Assembly (NCBI GenBank): GCA_950097015.1
Contig: CATNEN010000037.1
Location: forward strand, 1,364,001 to 1,428,000
Direction of reading: 5' to 3'
Length of the DNA: 64,000 nt
Source: Macrostomum hystrix
Lineage: Eukaryota; Platyhelminthes; Macrostomidae
Part shown: positions 1 through 9,842 of the stretch, piece by piece
Layout of the letters: the number at the start of each line of letters is the position of its first letter
Position numbering within the stretch: the first letter of the stretch is position 1
Notes under the pieces: model-generated
Told to the model about the DNA's origin: nothing
Database searches by the model: none
The model's input: only the letters and a program-made list of their open reading frames with translations
Program-made: the position numbers and the translations under genes

Positions 1-1123
1 TAATAAAATAATCGAATGATCATTGAACTCTTAAAGTGATGCGAATTGGACTGGCAGGGCCTTGCAATGCTGAGCCAATACTGTCCCGTGCCCATAAACT
101 AGCCTGAACCCTAAAAAAATTGTACTTTACCTTTCCAGTTCCGGCCCATTGTTAGGTAAACTGTCAGACACCCACCACCCCGCCTAATTTCTATAGCCTA
201 CTCTTGCCAAAAAAATATGACCCCCCAGCGGTTCTAAGCCTATTCAATTTCTTTCTAAATCACTTAGAGAACATCCTCCCCTGCTCTCTAAAGTGACAGT
301 GACAACTGCCCTTTATACCAAATTATGCTTCAGCCAAATAATAAATCAACAAGCCCAAGCCCATACGCCCACCCCAATCTAGTTCAAGCTTGAAATCTTC
401 GTAACTCAAAACTAGAAAACACTTCTCACCCCAATATCACCTACTTGCAGTAAGCTGGTAAGAAACTTGCCAAATGACCCAAAGGAATACCTGGATGGCT
501 TAGTGTCTAGTGCCGGGACTTGTTATTATTATTATTTTTTTTCCACTTTTTTGCCAAACTAAAGAGCAAGCACAACATGAGATAAACTGCTGCATATGTT
601 GGGTGCTGTGTGGATATTGTTTTTTGGTTGCTGTTGCAGCAACAGCTGCCTCTTTTAGTTTGTCCTGCCTGGACCCCTGGGCGCTGGTGTAGCAGCAGCT
701 ATTCTCCTCTCCAGGATTTCCCAGAGGTGATGTAGAACAGGCATTCTGGACCCCGGTTTTATCCTAATTGGATCAGGGCGCCTGTCTAGGGATTTCCGTT
801 AAGGAAAGAATGTTTATTGTTATTTATGCTGTGGTTGAATTATGAGAAGTAAGTCTGAGAAAGATCTTTGCTTAGTATATTTAAGTGTAGCTAGAATGAT
901 GGAGGGTACAGTAAGGGGTGTCTATGGGAGGAGCGAATGCTGAGAGAAGTACGAGCGTAAAATTAAAGTGATATTACACTGCGGTGTGGAATTCTATGGG
1001 AATCAGAATGCTAAGTGAGCTGGAGTGCAGCATTGCGGGAACAAACAAATGTAGAATAAATCTGGGTGAGCAACTGAAAATTAAGACATAAATTATAAAT
1101 ATTATGGAGAGATGTTTATCTCG
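1..1123. other. Gene-free flank left of the retrotransposon
   Basis: I see no convincing coding region, RNA gene or tandem array here. A short open frame at 510-692 has no family resemblance. The sequence is of mixed composition and ends where the truncated LTR begins. Confidence 0.5.
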
Positions 1124-1541
1124 ACAAATACTTATTGATCACACCCAGTCTTTAAAGGCTCCAATGGATTGGAGGGTACCAAACAAGCACAACGTATGTA
1201 TTAGTTACTAACATAGAACACAAGTGAGTTTGAGTGAAAGAACTTATTGGTTTATAAAACGTTTATTATTGAACTTCCGACTTGCAGACCGTTGATTGTA
1301 GGTTGGTAAAAGCGCTTGTATTTATAGTATAAAAAGAGGTGGGTAGGCATAGTAAAACAAAGAATTTCTTTGGTGTATTAAAACAAAGCAAAAATTATAC
1401 GTGTTTTATAACTTTCTAAGAATGAGCATGAATACGGTAACAACGAAGAATTTATTCATGCGTAAAACAATATATTCTATTATGAAAGCATTGATATAGC
1501 GTAGATACAGTCTATTATAAAAGCATAGATATAGCCTATTA
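1124..1541 (-). repeat. 3' LTR, truncated
   Basis: This block matches 9278-9685 almost base for base, apart from a 9-bp indel near 1148 and a few substitutions. Both contain, on the minus strand, a TATA-like CTATAAATAC (1319-1328 here). The right-hand LTR continues from 9278 to about 9011 with two AATAAA motifs, but the sequence left of 1124 does not match that part. This LTR therefore lacks its R/U5 end. Confidence 0.8.
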
Positions 1542-1712
1542 TAACTGGCTTCCCTAGAGGCATTTTTTGAATAAGTAAAATGAGTGAGAAAAATGACTTA
1601 AAATTACACTCTTCAGGGAATGGCAAATGACGCGGCCAGCCAACTAGGTTGGCGCCCCATCTCGACTCAATATTTAATAGAATTTTATTAAAGTCATAGG
1701 GATTACGTGTGA

Positions 1713-1862
1713 TTACGTGCTTGGCGTAGCTTGAACACGTCGCCAAGCTGCAATGAGTGTTTCACGGCTTAATCGAGCCTGCACAATCCAGAATGCCGGC
1801 CGGACATTCTCGCGCTGCGGCGTCAGGCGGTCCAGGCGAGCATAGGCGACGTGCAGCAGGTG
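1713..1862 (-). other. Open 50-codon stretch after the extra ORF, +1 frame
   Basis: Directly after the stop codon of the extra ORF, the +1 frame stays open for 49 codons and then meets TAA. Composition is GC-rich like the extra ORF and unlike the AT-rich pol genes. It could be the frame-shifted tail of the same captured coding sequence, or chance. I do not recognise the peptide. Confidence 0.25.
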
Positions 1863-1866
1863 TTAC

Positions 1867-2814
1867 TTAATTATCTGGAATCTGGATCTGCCGTTTAAGA
1901 ACCACCTGCTGTGCCTTGGTCATCTGAGCCATGATGGCCGGGAAATTTCCTCCTGGGCCATCGCCTGGGGGCTGGTTGTCCTCGGCTCCGGCCTCCGGCA
2001 GCGGCTGATGCTGTGGCTGCGGCGGCGGCTGTTGCTGCGGCTGCGACTGTGGCTGTGGCTGTGGCAGCTGATTCTGCTGCTGTGGCTGCGACTGATGCGG
2101 CGGCTGATGCTGCGGCTGCGGCGGCTGCTGCGACGGTTGCTGCGGCGGCTGATGCGGCGGCTGTGGCAGCTGATTCTGCTGCTGTGGCTGCGGCTGATGC
2201 GGCGGCTGATGCTGCGGCTGCGGCGGCTGCTGCGGCGGCTGATGCTGCGGCTGCGGCGGCTGCTGTGACGGTTGCTGCGGCGGTTGCTGATTTGAGTGAC
2301 CTGCTGGTTTCGGTCCGGAATGCCGCTGCCTGTTCTTGAGTGTCTTGGCCGGTACAGCCGGTTGTTGTTGTTGCGGCTGTATTTCGTGCAGCGGCGGCTT
2401 AGGCATTATTGCACGGTAGCCAGTTTTCCGCCTGCGGCCAGGCTGCGACTTGTCCACCGGCAACACGATCGCTGAACGCGCTCCAGGCGGGTGGCGATTG
2501 GCTATTTCCGCCGAGGCAGGCACTTCCGCACCGCCCAATGTACGCACCAACGCCTCTCGTTCCACCGGAACCGGTATTTTAGATGCCGGGTGATTCCGCT
2601 TGCTAGGACCAGGCTCGCTGATTTGCGGTGCGCCCGGTCGCTTGCATACCACTCTTGGCAATTGCGGAGCTGTGGGCTGCCGTACCGGTATTTCGTATAG
2701 CTCTTCTTCGCCTGGCACTTCGGCCTCCATAGTTACAACCTCCACAGGGCTAGTGCTCGCTGTTATTGCTTCTAGCATACGGTCAAATTCTTCCGTGTCC
2801 AAAACGTCTTCCAT
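1867..2814 (-). CDS. Extra ORF of the retrotransposon, Pro/Gln-rich protein
   Basis: A complete 315-codon ORF starts with ATG at 2814-2812 and sits between integrase and the 3' LTR, where some gypsy elements carry env. It is not an env-like protein: I see no signal peptide, membrane segment or furin-like site. The first 45 residues are acidic (start MEDVLDTEEFDRML), residues ~65-165 are basic and Pro-rich, and residues ~175-275 are a low-complexity Pro/Gln/His stretch made of imperfect repeats of PPQPQHQPP type. The tail (KRQIQIPDN) is not repetitive. GC content and the promoter-like block just upstream set it apart from gag and pol. A transduced host gene or a regulatory accessory protein are both possible. 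The function is unknown to me. Confidence 0.55.
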   Translation of the reverse strand: MEDVLDTEEFDRMLEAITASTSPVEVVTMEAEVPGEEELYEIPVRQPTAPQLPRVVCKRPGAPQISEPGPSKRNHPASKIPVPVEREALVRTLGGAEVPASAEIANRHPPGARSAIVLPVDKSQPGRRRKTGYRAIMPKPPLHEIQPQQQQPAVPAKTLKNRQRHSGPKPAGHSNQQPPQQPSQQPPQPQHQPPQQPPQPQHQPPHQPQPQQQNQLPQPPHQPPQQPSQQPPQPQHQPPHQSQPQQQNQLPQPQPQSQPQQQPPPQPQHQPLPEAGAEDNQPPGDGPGGNFPAIMAQMTKAQQVVLKRQIQIPDN

Positions 2815-2884
2815 TATATTTTCAGTACGAATGTTATATCTAACTCAGAACGAGGTGATATGCTCCTCTCTCCCGTCCAGGTGG

Positions 2885-3005
2885 TCTCCCTTGTATAGGC
2901 GCGAAAATGGGGTAAACCTGCCCCTTTATTGGCTGCACTGATTTTCCCGCGCTGTCCAATGACTTCTCGGCTCCCGAACCCCTACTAAAACAATTCCTAT
3001 TGGTT
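2885..3005 (-). promoter_or_regulatory. Promoter-like block before the extra ORF (CCAAT and E2F-type motifs)
   Basis: Upstream of the ATG at 2814 lie three CCAAT pentamers (CCAAT on the minus strand at 2928-2932 and 2999-3003, on the plus strand at 2956-2960). Two E2F-type motifs are present, TTTTCCCGCGC at 2942-2952 and GCGCGAAAA at 2899-2907. A weak TATA-like CCTATACAA lies at 2891-2899. This combination is typical of cellular, often cell-cycle-linked, promoters. Binding is inferred from consensus only. Confidence 0.4.
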
Positions 3006-3213
3006 AGCCGAGATTTCCCTTGTTTTGTTCCCTAGCCATTGTTCGATTCTTCGCACCTTTTGACTTGGTGTTTAGTATTGAATACTTCGGGTGTGTCATA
3101 AGTAATGTCACTGAGGGTAAAACAGACCAAAATTGCTGGCAAAATAGCTCGCAGTTTTTACCAAATTGGTTGCTGCTAGCGGCGGCTGTCTATGGAAAAT
3201 TGCTGCGGCTGCG

Positions 3214-4482
3214 TCAGGCTGAGCCGTGGCCAAATTGGTTGCAGTTTTTATCAAATAGAACGTAAAAAGGTATATTACTAAGCCACGCAATCGCTGTGGA
3301 CAGACGCTTCAAATAATCCCTAAACCTGGCTGGAGGATTAACACTTCTCCTTGTGTTGTACGGGCGCGAAACCATTTCGTCACCTTCGCCATTCTGGCTT
3401 TGCTCTTCCTCTGAGGTGTTAATATCCTCGCTTTCATTCTCGCTCTCGCTTTCACTCCCTTCTTCGGTGTTTTCATTGTCAGACTGATTGTTTATATCGT
3501 CTATTTCGACTTCAGCTCCAATATCCAGTAAACTTCCTCTCAATTCATTGTCTTCGCTTCTATTTTCGCAATGCCACATCAGTCTTTCTTCGTCTTCAGA
3601 CTCGGAATCTGATGGATTTGTTTGGTTTTCTTCGAATTGTTTACTCCGATTCCTCGGGTGGCTTCCCTTAATGCTTAGTCCTGTCTTTCTAGGCTGAGTT
3701 TTCTTATTTGTTGTCTTTTCCTTCTCGATCACGGCGCTGGGGTGGCTTCCCTTAACTATTGCTTCCTTGATCGAGTTGGGCACTGTAGTTAAATTGTCTC
3801 TATGCGCTATCATGATGTTCCCTACTAACTCTCCTTCTTCTTCCTTTTGAACCTTGAACACTACATCAGAGATCCGTTCAAGTACTCTGAATGCAGACCG
3901 CTTTTTCCGATGGAACTTGTGCGACTCCTCGCTATCAAGTTGTGGATTATTTATTAGAACTAAGCTGCCAATCGGCACTTCCTTAGGTAATTTAGTTGTC
4001 TTAGCAACCTCTTCTCTCTGATCGACTACCTTTTCTAACTTCTTCTTAACGATTTCGGCGGCTATTTTTAGTCTCTCAGCATGATCGGCCACATATGATG
4101 GATAATTAGCATAAGCTTTTGGATTCTATATCTGACTGTCGATCGGCAATACAGCCTCTCTTCCGAACAGTAGATAGTGTGGACTATAACCTGTCGTTTT
4201 ATTCACACTTGTGCGTACCGCAACTAGAGCTGCTGGGATCATTAGGTCCCAATCATTATGATCCTTTTCAATAAGACAGGTAATGATGGACTTCACCTGC
4301 TTATTGAAGCGCTCTACCAGCCCGTTGCTTTGAGCATGGTAAGGAGTAGTACACGTGTGTTTGACATTACAAAGGTCGCAAAAAGCCTTGAATTGCCTAC
4401 TAGTGAAGGTTTTGCCATTGTCAGTATGAATCCAATGGCATTGGCCATACTCTGAGAATACCCTCTCTGTAGCAGTTAAATT
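3214..4482 (-). pseudogene. Integrase core (second half) and C-terminal tail, broken
   Basis: This frame continues integrase after the frameshift at about 4482. It shows the second catalytic Asp in HTDNGKTF and the Glu in GLVERFNKQ, then a chromatin-facing C-terminal region. An in-frame TAG lies at 4126-4128. Downstream the frame is open to 3214 and ends in a long acidic Ser/Glu-rich tail that contains the motif YNTRRSVNPPARF, like the basic Pro motif seen near the end of gypsy polyproteins. The piece is the 3' end of pol in this element and cannot be translated together with the upstream parts without shifts. Confidence 0.75.
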
Positions 4483-6077
4483 ACTGTATCTGATTTCTGA
4501 TTCCGAACAGGAAATGCAAATGGATATTTAGTGGTGCTGTCAACCACAGTTAACACATATTTGTGCCCTCTCCTGCTCTCCTTAGATACCGGGCCGATTA
4601 AATAGATGTGTAAGCGATGGAATGGCTCACAAATGGGAAATGATTGCACAGGGGCTTGGATATAATTGCCCTTTTTACTTTCTAGACACGGAATGCACTT
4701 AGCGATCATTCCTTCAATAGCTGTGACCAATCCAGGTCTCCAAAATCGCTTCTTTACTCGCTGAAGTGTTTTGTCCCGTCCCAAGTGTCCTGCTAGTGGG
4801 CTCTCATGCAGATCGCTAAAGACTAGCATGTCCACGGGCCGGGGCAAAACAACCTTCAATTCTCCTTCTTCTTTAATCATTAGTAATCCTCTTTCAATAA
4901 AAATTGCCTCAAATGCTTTGCTCATTTGCCTCAGCTCAGAGCTCATGTCATTTGTCAATGGGGGTTTGTCTAAGCCTTTGTGCTTCCATTCGATTAAGGT
5001 GCGAATCGCTGGGTCTGCACGCTGGGCATCTAAAATCTGTTCGCGCTTTATAGGGGAAGGCAGATAATCTGTTAATAGCTTGTCACATTTATGCTCTCCT
5101 AATTCTTGCGTTTCAATCTGCGGCTTAGGACAAAATTCCTCGGCATCGGGACTCAATTGCAACATGCTAGAGTCAGTGGCGAGATTGCCTTGGATTAATT
5201 CCTCCTCTCCTCCTGAGATCAGTGACTCGATCCTGCAAATGGGATCTATTGTCGGGATCTCTCCCACACAAGGATCAGTTGGCGACTGGGTCAGGCAAAT
5301 AGCACTGTCCTGGGTCATTGCCTCCTGTTTACTCTCTGCACAAACGCGGCTCTCTGCCTCCTCTGCACTCTCTTCTTCTCCCTTCTTTTCTTCCTCTGCC
5401 AATTCAGCGGGCCTCCTTGACAAACTGTCAGCATTCTGGTGGGAAGTACCTTTCCGGTGCTCAATGTCAAATTGAAATTCATTTAATCTTTCAATCCATC
5501 TACCTAGAATGCCTTGCGCTTCTGTCTGTCTTAATAGCCAAATAATTGCTTTATGATCTGTTCTAGCTAGAAATCGCTTCCCTAATAAATAAAATCTAAA
5601 GTGCTTCATAGAGTCGACTAAAGCTAGTAATTCTTTCCTAGTGATTGGGTATCTTTTCTCAGATTCTTTCATTGCCCGACTAAAATATGCAATTGGCCTC
5701 TCCACGCCATCAGATTGGATTTGGCCCAAGCAGGCGCCAATTCTACCATCACTGGCATCGGTGTCGAGGACCATTCGCACATTCTCATCGTCAACGAATT
5801 CTGGATAAGCTAATACTTCGGTAGACATCATCCGAGTTTTTAATGACTCAAATGCTTCGTCGTGCACTGCACTCCATTTTTCTTGGAAGTTTTGGATATT
5901 CTTCCGTGTAAGTTGAAACAATCGGTGGGCGACTTCGGCATAATTTTTCACAAATCGGCTATAGTAGTTGCACAGACCTAGGAAACTTCTTAGTTCCTTT
6001 ACGTCTTTCGGCTTCGGCCAAGTCTTGATTGCCTCAATCTTAGACTCGTCAGTACGAATTCCTCCAGTGCTAATCAC
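4476..6077 (-). pseudogene. RT thumb, RNase H and integrase N-terminal part
   Basis: The frame opens inside the RT (connection region LRSFLGLCNYYSRFV), followed by RNase H (DTDASDGRIGACL, then the conserved KELLALV and RTDHKAIIWLL stretches). A spacer rich in Glu and Ser comes next, then the integrase H2C2 zinc finger (HxxxxxGHLG ... CIPC) and the start of the integrase core. At the place where the first catalytic Asp is expected the sequence reads LHIYLIGPV, a Tyr instead of Asp. A TAA at 4476-4478 ends the frame inside the core, and the match continues in another frame from 4482. Confidence 0.8.
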
Positions 6078-8196
6078 ATGACCTAGATATTTTAGTTCTT
6101 GGTGAAAGATTGCACTTTTTCGGTCTCAGCTTAAGTCCTGCTGTAATTAACCGTTGGAAAACTTCCTTTAAATGTGCCAGATGTTCGGCAAAAGTTTTCG
6201 AGTAAGTGACAATATCGTCAATATAGGACATCGCAAATTTATGCTGTATGCCCAGCAATACTAAATTCATTATTCGCTGAAAAGTGCCCGGAGCATTAGA
6301 AAGACCTTGGGCCATAACTTCATACTCGAATTGGCCCCTAGTTAAGGTAGAAAATGCGGTCATAAATTTGTGCTCTTCTTTTATAGGCACTTGCCAATAT
6401 CCGGAATTTAAGTCTAGACTGCTAAAATATTGGCTACCTCATAGATAAGAAAAAGTCTGATGAATATTACGCAACGGATACGGCACATAATTAACTCGCG
6501 AATTTAGCACTCTAAAATCGCTGACTATTCTAATTGTTCCATCCTTCTTAGGTACTATTACTAAAGGTGTTGAATAGGTAGAATAGCACGGGCGAATTAG
6601 ATTTTTGGCTAGCATATTGTCAAGCTGAGCATCCACTTGCTTTTGAAGGTGTGGTGGAATTCTTCTCGTGGGAATTCTCACTGGAGTCTCATCCTTCAGG
6701 GATATTTCGTGGGTGACCAGATGAGTCAATCCCATGTCAAGCTCATGCTGAGAAAATGCCTCTCTGTGCTCCTTCATTAGATCAATTACAGATTTCTTCT
6801 GCTCTTCAGACAGATTCGGTCCAAGACTGACCTCTTCTATCCAAGCATCTTTAACAGTCTGAGTCTGATTCACTTTCACTGTGGGCTCGGATTCATCCTG
6901 CTTAGAACTTTCGAAGTAGTCCAACTCCCTAGCTTTCATAGGCTTGGCTACACCAATTAAGGCGGACTTTGCCAGTTTCACATCAACTGGATGCCGATTC
7001 ACGATTTCGACAACGGCAGAGCCTTCACGCATAGTAACAATAGTGGGGACCATTTCTAAAGTCCACTCTTTGGCTCTTACGCCTTCTCCAACTACTTCGA
7101 TAGTCATCGGTGTACCATAATTACATTCTGAGCCTTTGGCTAGCCGCACAGGAATTCTTAATGCACTGTTAGCTGGAATAACAGTTCTCTCCTGAGTGTA
7201 CACACGGCAAACTTTCACTGGGAGATGCGTAAACTGCATTGGGATACACGATCCTTCATGGAGTACTAACATGCCGTTGGCAATGTTAATGCTCTCACAG
7301 TATCCAAGGAAAAACTCCATTCCAAGCATATTATCACATTCATGACTACATAACAAGAAATCGATTTCTACCTGGATTTCGCCAAATTTCACAAAAATGC
7401 AGCATTCTCCTTCTAGTTGTACTCGTGTGCCATCAAAGGTGGAGACTCTTTTATTAGTGCTTTTGATCTGGTCAGACTTAATCAGCTTTGTCCACACGGA
7501 CTTACTCAGGAAGCTGTTTCTTGCTCCCGTGTCAAGGATAAAATTCACATCGGTCTTTTTGATGCTTCCTACTACTACTGCTTCGTAACCTTCGGGTTGC
7601 ACTAATTCTAGTTTAACATTAGAGCAAGTTTTAAAAATGTTCTCACGTGTCCTTTGATTTTTCTTCGCAGGCCTTCCGACAAGAGTCTTCGGCTCTAGTT
7701 CCTCTGCTGAATCTTCTTCGGTTGCTTCGTCGATTGCTGACTCTTCGGACACTGAGACTGCTGATGACCTGGGTGCTGGCATGCTGAGTGATGACGCAAT
7801 AGGTGCTGATACTCGGGGTGCTGACGCATTGGGTGCTGATAGTCGAGGTGCTGACGCAATAGGTGCTGATACTCGGGGTGCTGACGCATTGGGTGCTGAT
7901 AGTCGAGGTGCTGACGCAATAGGTGCTGATACTCGAGGTGCTGACGCATTAGGTGCTGGTGCTGACGCAATATGTGCATAACGCCTTCCTCTTTGGTAAA
8001 AACACTGGGACTTCACGGGATATCGAGATTTCTGGGAGGCCTGGGTTTCGAACTGGGTTTCACAAGAGGGGCGTGGCCTCGACTGTCGTCCCTCGGCATT
8101 CAGTTTCCCTGATGGGAATTCTGAGGTGCGAACTGCTTCAGCGGATACTGCCTTGAATTCTGACAGTTCTTCGCGATATGGCCTATTTTTCGGCAA
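6070..8196 (-). pseudogene. Protease and reverse transcriptase, broken by a stop and a frameshift
   Basis: The N-terminal ~100 residues include a tandem Ala/Pro/Ser repeat. The retropepsin motif LDTGARNSFLS follows, then a long linker, and the RT palm begins with PLVIVPKKDGTIRIVSDFR. A TGA at 6439-6441 interrupts RT just before the SLDLNSGYWQ block. The same frame stays open beyond it through the catalytic box MSYIDDIVTYS. A one-base deletion near 6108 then throws the frame out, and it ends at 6070. The gag frame (8955-8296) and this frame are the same, while the zinc knuckle between them is in the +1 frame. Confidence 0.82.
7778..7975 (-). repeat. 60-bp coding tandem repeat before the protease
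   Basis: About three copies of a 60-bp unit encode alternating SAPIASAPRLSAPNASAPRV blocks in the protease frame. The repeat lies in the spacer between zinc knuckle and protease and needs no conserved function. Confidence 0.8.
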
Positions 8197-8298
8197 TTAT
8201 AGCAAGTCGGCGGAGGCCTTGACTGCTGATATGGCTGCTGGAACCTCACCTGCTGCTTCATGAGCGGCTGGGGTTGTCTGTTCTGGCTTTCTGCCTTA
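8100..8298 (-). pseudogene. Gag zinc-knuckle segment in a shifted frame
   Basis: In the +1 frame relative to gag there is an open stretch with a CX2CX4HX4C knuckle, CYNCRKIGHIAKNC, the nucleic-acid-binding motif of retroelement nucleocapsids. It ends at TGA 8100-8102. It overlaps the start of the protease frame. Either one indel before and one programmed or mutational shift after the knuckle, or two mutations, explain the arrangement. Confidence 0.7.
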
Positions 8299-8955
8299 CT
8301 TTTCGATTAGATCTTCGAGATTTGTCTGCTGTTCATCGCCTAGTTCACCCTTCATCACTCTCAAGCCGTTCTTATGAGACATGTGCCAGGCGGCTTCTAT
8401 CCTCCTCAGCATACGTCTGGCTTCTTGCAAACTGGCGGGTTGTGCGAAAATCAGTTTCTCTCGGGTGTCAGCAGGGACTCTGGCACCTTTGATAAACTGT
8501 TCCACGACTTCCTCCTCACGCTGTTCAGCATTCATGTTAGGGAAGGCGCGGGATGCTAGTTCAATGAGGGCATCCGCGAATGAGTCAGTCGCTTCATTCC
8601 GTCCTTGTAATCGTCCACGAAATTCTTCTCTGAATTCCGACGAACTGCCCAATCGGCCAAATCTTTCCACCAACCTCTCCTTAAACTCGTCATAGGTCAA
8701 TTCTTCAGGTAAGTTCAATCGTTGGACTGCTGGAAACGCAGTAGCCAAGTCCAGATTAGCCAATAGTTCACTCTTTCTGTGTTCCTCTTGTTCGATCCCT
8801 TCGGTGTCACACCTTTGATCGAAGGCTGTCAGCCAAATCCGAATGTCCTGACTCGGTGTATATTTTTGAATTTTCACATGCCTCATCGGGCCTAATTCCA
8901 AGCGATTCCTCAACTCTTCTGCTAGTAGCCCAATGGCATCATTGATTCCTGCCAT
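8296..8955 (-). CDS. Gag (capsid-like) ORF of the retrotransposon
   Basis: The ORF has 219 codons and its start ATG is at 8955-8953, 36 bp after the primer-binding site. The mid part resembles the retrotransposon gag/capsid family: a conserved W in IRIWLTAFDQRCD, then TYDEFKERLVERFG and the FADALIELASRAFP helix. It stops with TAA just before the zinc knuckle, which is in another frame, so the protein is probably truncated relative to the intact element. Confidence 0.75.
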   Translation of the reverse strand: MAGINDAIGLLAEELRNRLELGPMRHVKIQKYTPSQDIRIWLTAFDQRCDTEGIEQEEHRKSELLANLDLATAFPAVQRLNLPEELTYDEFKERLVERFGRLGSSSEFREEFRGRLQGRNEATDSFADALIELASRAFPNMNAEQREEEVVEQFIKGARVPADTREKLIFAQPASLQEARRMLRRIEAAWHMSHKNGLRVMKGELGDEQQTNLEDLIEK

Positions 8956-8987
8956 AACGGTTTATTTTAGTTGTGCCTGACTGGATT

Positions 8988-9072
8988 TCCAATCCCACCG
9001 CTGCCACCAATTGTTGTAGGGCTATTTACTAAAATCTCACAGCTGTCACCAGTTGTCGTAGAGCCCTTCTCT
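8988..9072 (-). other. Primer-binding site with a tandemly duplicated LTR end
   Basis: On the minus strand the LTR end CTACAACAAT is followed by TGGTGGCAGCGGTGGGAT, a plausible PBS that starts with TGG. About 52 bp further upstream a diverged copy of the same junction occurs (CTACGACAAC then TGGTGACAGC). The end of the LTR plus PBS has therefore been duplicated in tandem. The primer tRNA is not identified. Confidence 0.55.
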
Positions 9073-9685
9073 TTATTTTTATTCTTTGTAAATTACTTAT
9101 ATTTATCCACTGCAAAAATGCTTATTTAAATGTCAACTTTCGTTATGTTTTAAAAATTGCCCAATTTATAGGGAAGTATAATTAACACTTTAATATAAAT
9201 TCAATTACTGTGGTAGCAAATCATAAGTGCCCGAGCGGTAAGACACTCTTACTTTAACTGTATAGAATTACTCTTTTTAATACTTATTGATCACACCCAG
9301 CTCCAATGGATTGGAGGGTACCAAACAAGCACAACGTATGTATTAGTTACTAACATAGAACACAAGTGAGTTTGAGTGAAAGAACTTATTGGTTTATAAA
9401 ATGTTTATTATTGAACTTCCGACTTGCGGACCGTTGATTGTAGGTTGGTAAAAGCGCTCGTATTTATAGTATAAAAAGAGGTGGGTAGGCATAGTAAAAC
9501 AAAGAATTTCTTTGGTGTATTAAAACAAAGCAAAAATTATACGTGTTTTATAACTTTCTAAGAATGAGCATGAATACGGTAACAACGAAGAATTTATTCA
9601 TACGTAAAACAATATATTCTATTATGAAAGCATTGATATAGCGTAGATACAGTCTATTATAAAAGCATAGATATAGCCTATTATA
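9011..9685 (-). repeat. 5' LTR of the retrotransposon
   Basis: The part 9278-9685 is shared with 1124-1541. The part 9011-9278 is present only here and holds two overlapping AATAAA signals on the minus strand (about 9071-9085). This is expected for R/U5. A TATA-like CTATAAATAC lies at 9462-9471 (minus). The outer boundary at 9685 is set by loss of identity between the two copies. Confidence 0.7.
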
Positions 9686-9842
9686 TTTAGTTTTTTTTAT
9701 TTACAATATTATATTGTGTATTAAACTGCAATCTAAATAAAGCATTTCTCAAATACAAAGCTTATATATATCATCAACATCAACCATCACTGCCATTACA
9801 GACCTTGTCTTAAATTCAATTACACTTAAAAAAGTGTGAAAA

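Larger units (their letters stand above)
1124..9685 (-). mobile_element. Decayed Ty3/gypsy-type LTR retrotransposon with an extra ORF
   Basis: The element reads right to left. The order is 5' LTR (about 9011-9685), primer-binding site near 8990-9010, gag (8955-8296), zinc knuckle (frame-shifted, 8298-8100), protease and reverse transcriptase (8196-6070), RNase H and integrase (6077-3214), an additional ORF (2814-1867), then a 3' LTR (1541-1124). The order protease-RT-RNase H-integrase is that of Ty3/gypsy elements. Pol carries two in-frame stops and two frameshifts, and an integrase catalytic Asp is replaced, so this copy cannot be autonomous. The two LTR copies differ at only a few positions over the shared ~415 bp, which suggests a young insertion that was mutated afterwards or was replicated in trans. 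The left LTR lacks its distal part, and I found no target-site duplication. The right end lies 157 bp before the ARL6IP1 start codon. Confidence 0.9.

Noticed and set aside
510-692. 60-codon open frame in the left flank
   Set aside because: Low-complexity start, no family resemblance and no exon-like splice sites.
9228-9275. tRNA gene before the right LTR (GCCCGAGCGGTAAGAC and a T run)
   Set aside because: Only a D-arm-like stretch is present. There is no B box, anticodon stem or acceptor stem.
1124-9685. Endogenous retrovirus with env
   Set aside because: The ORF after integrase has no signal peptide, transmembrane or fusion-type segment, so a retrotransposon with an accessory ORF is the better description.
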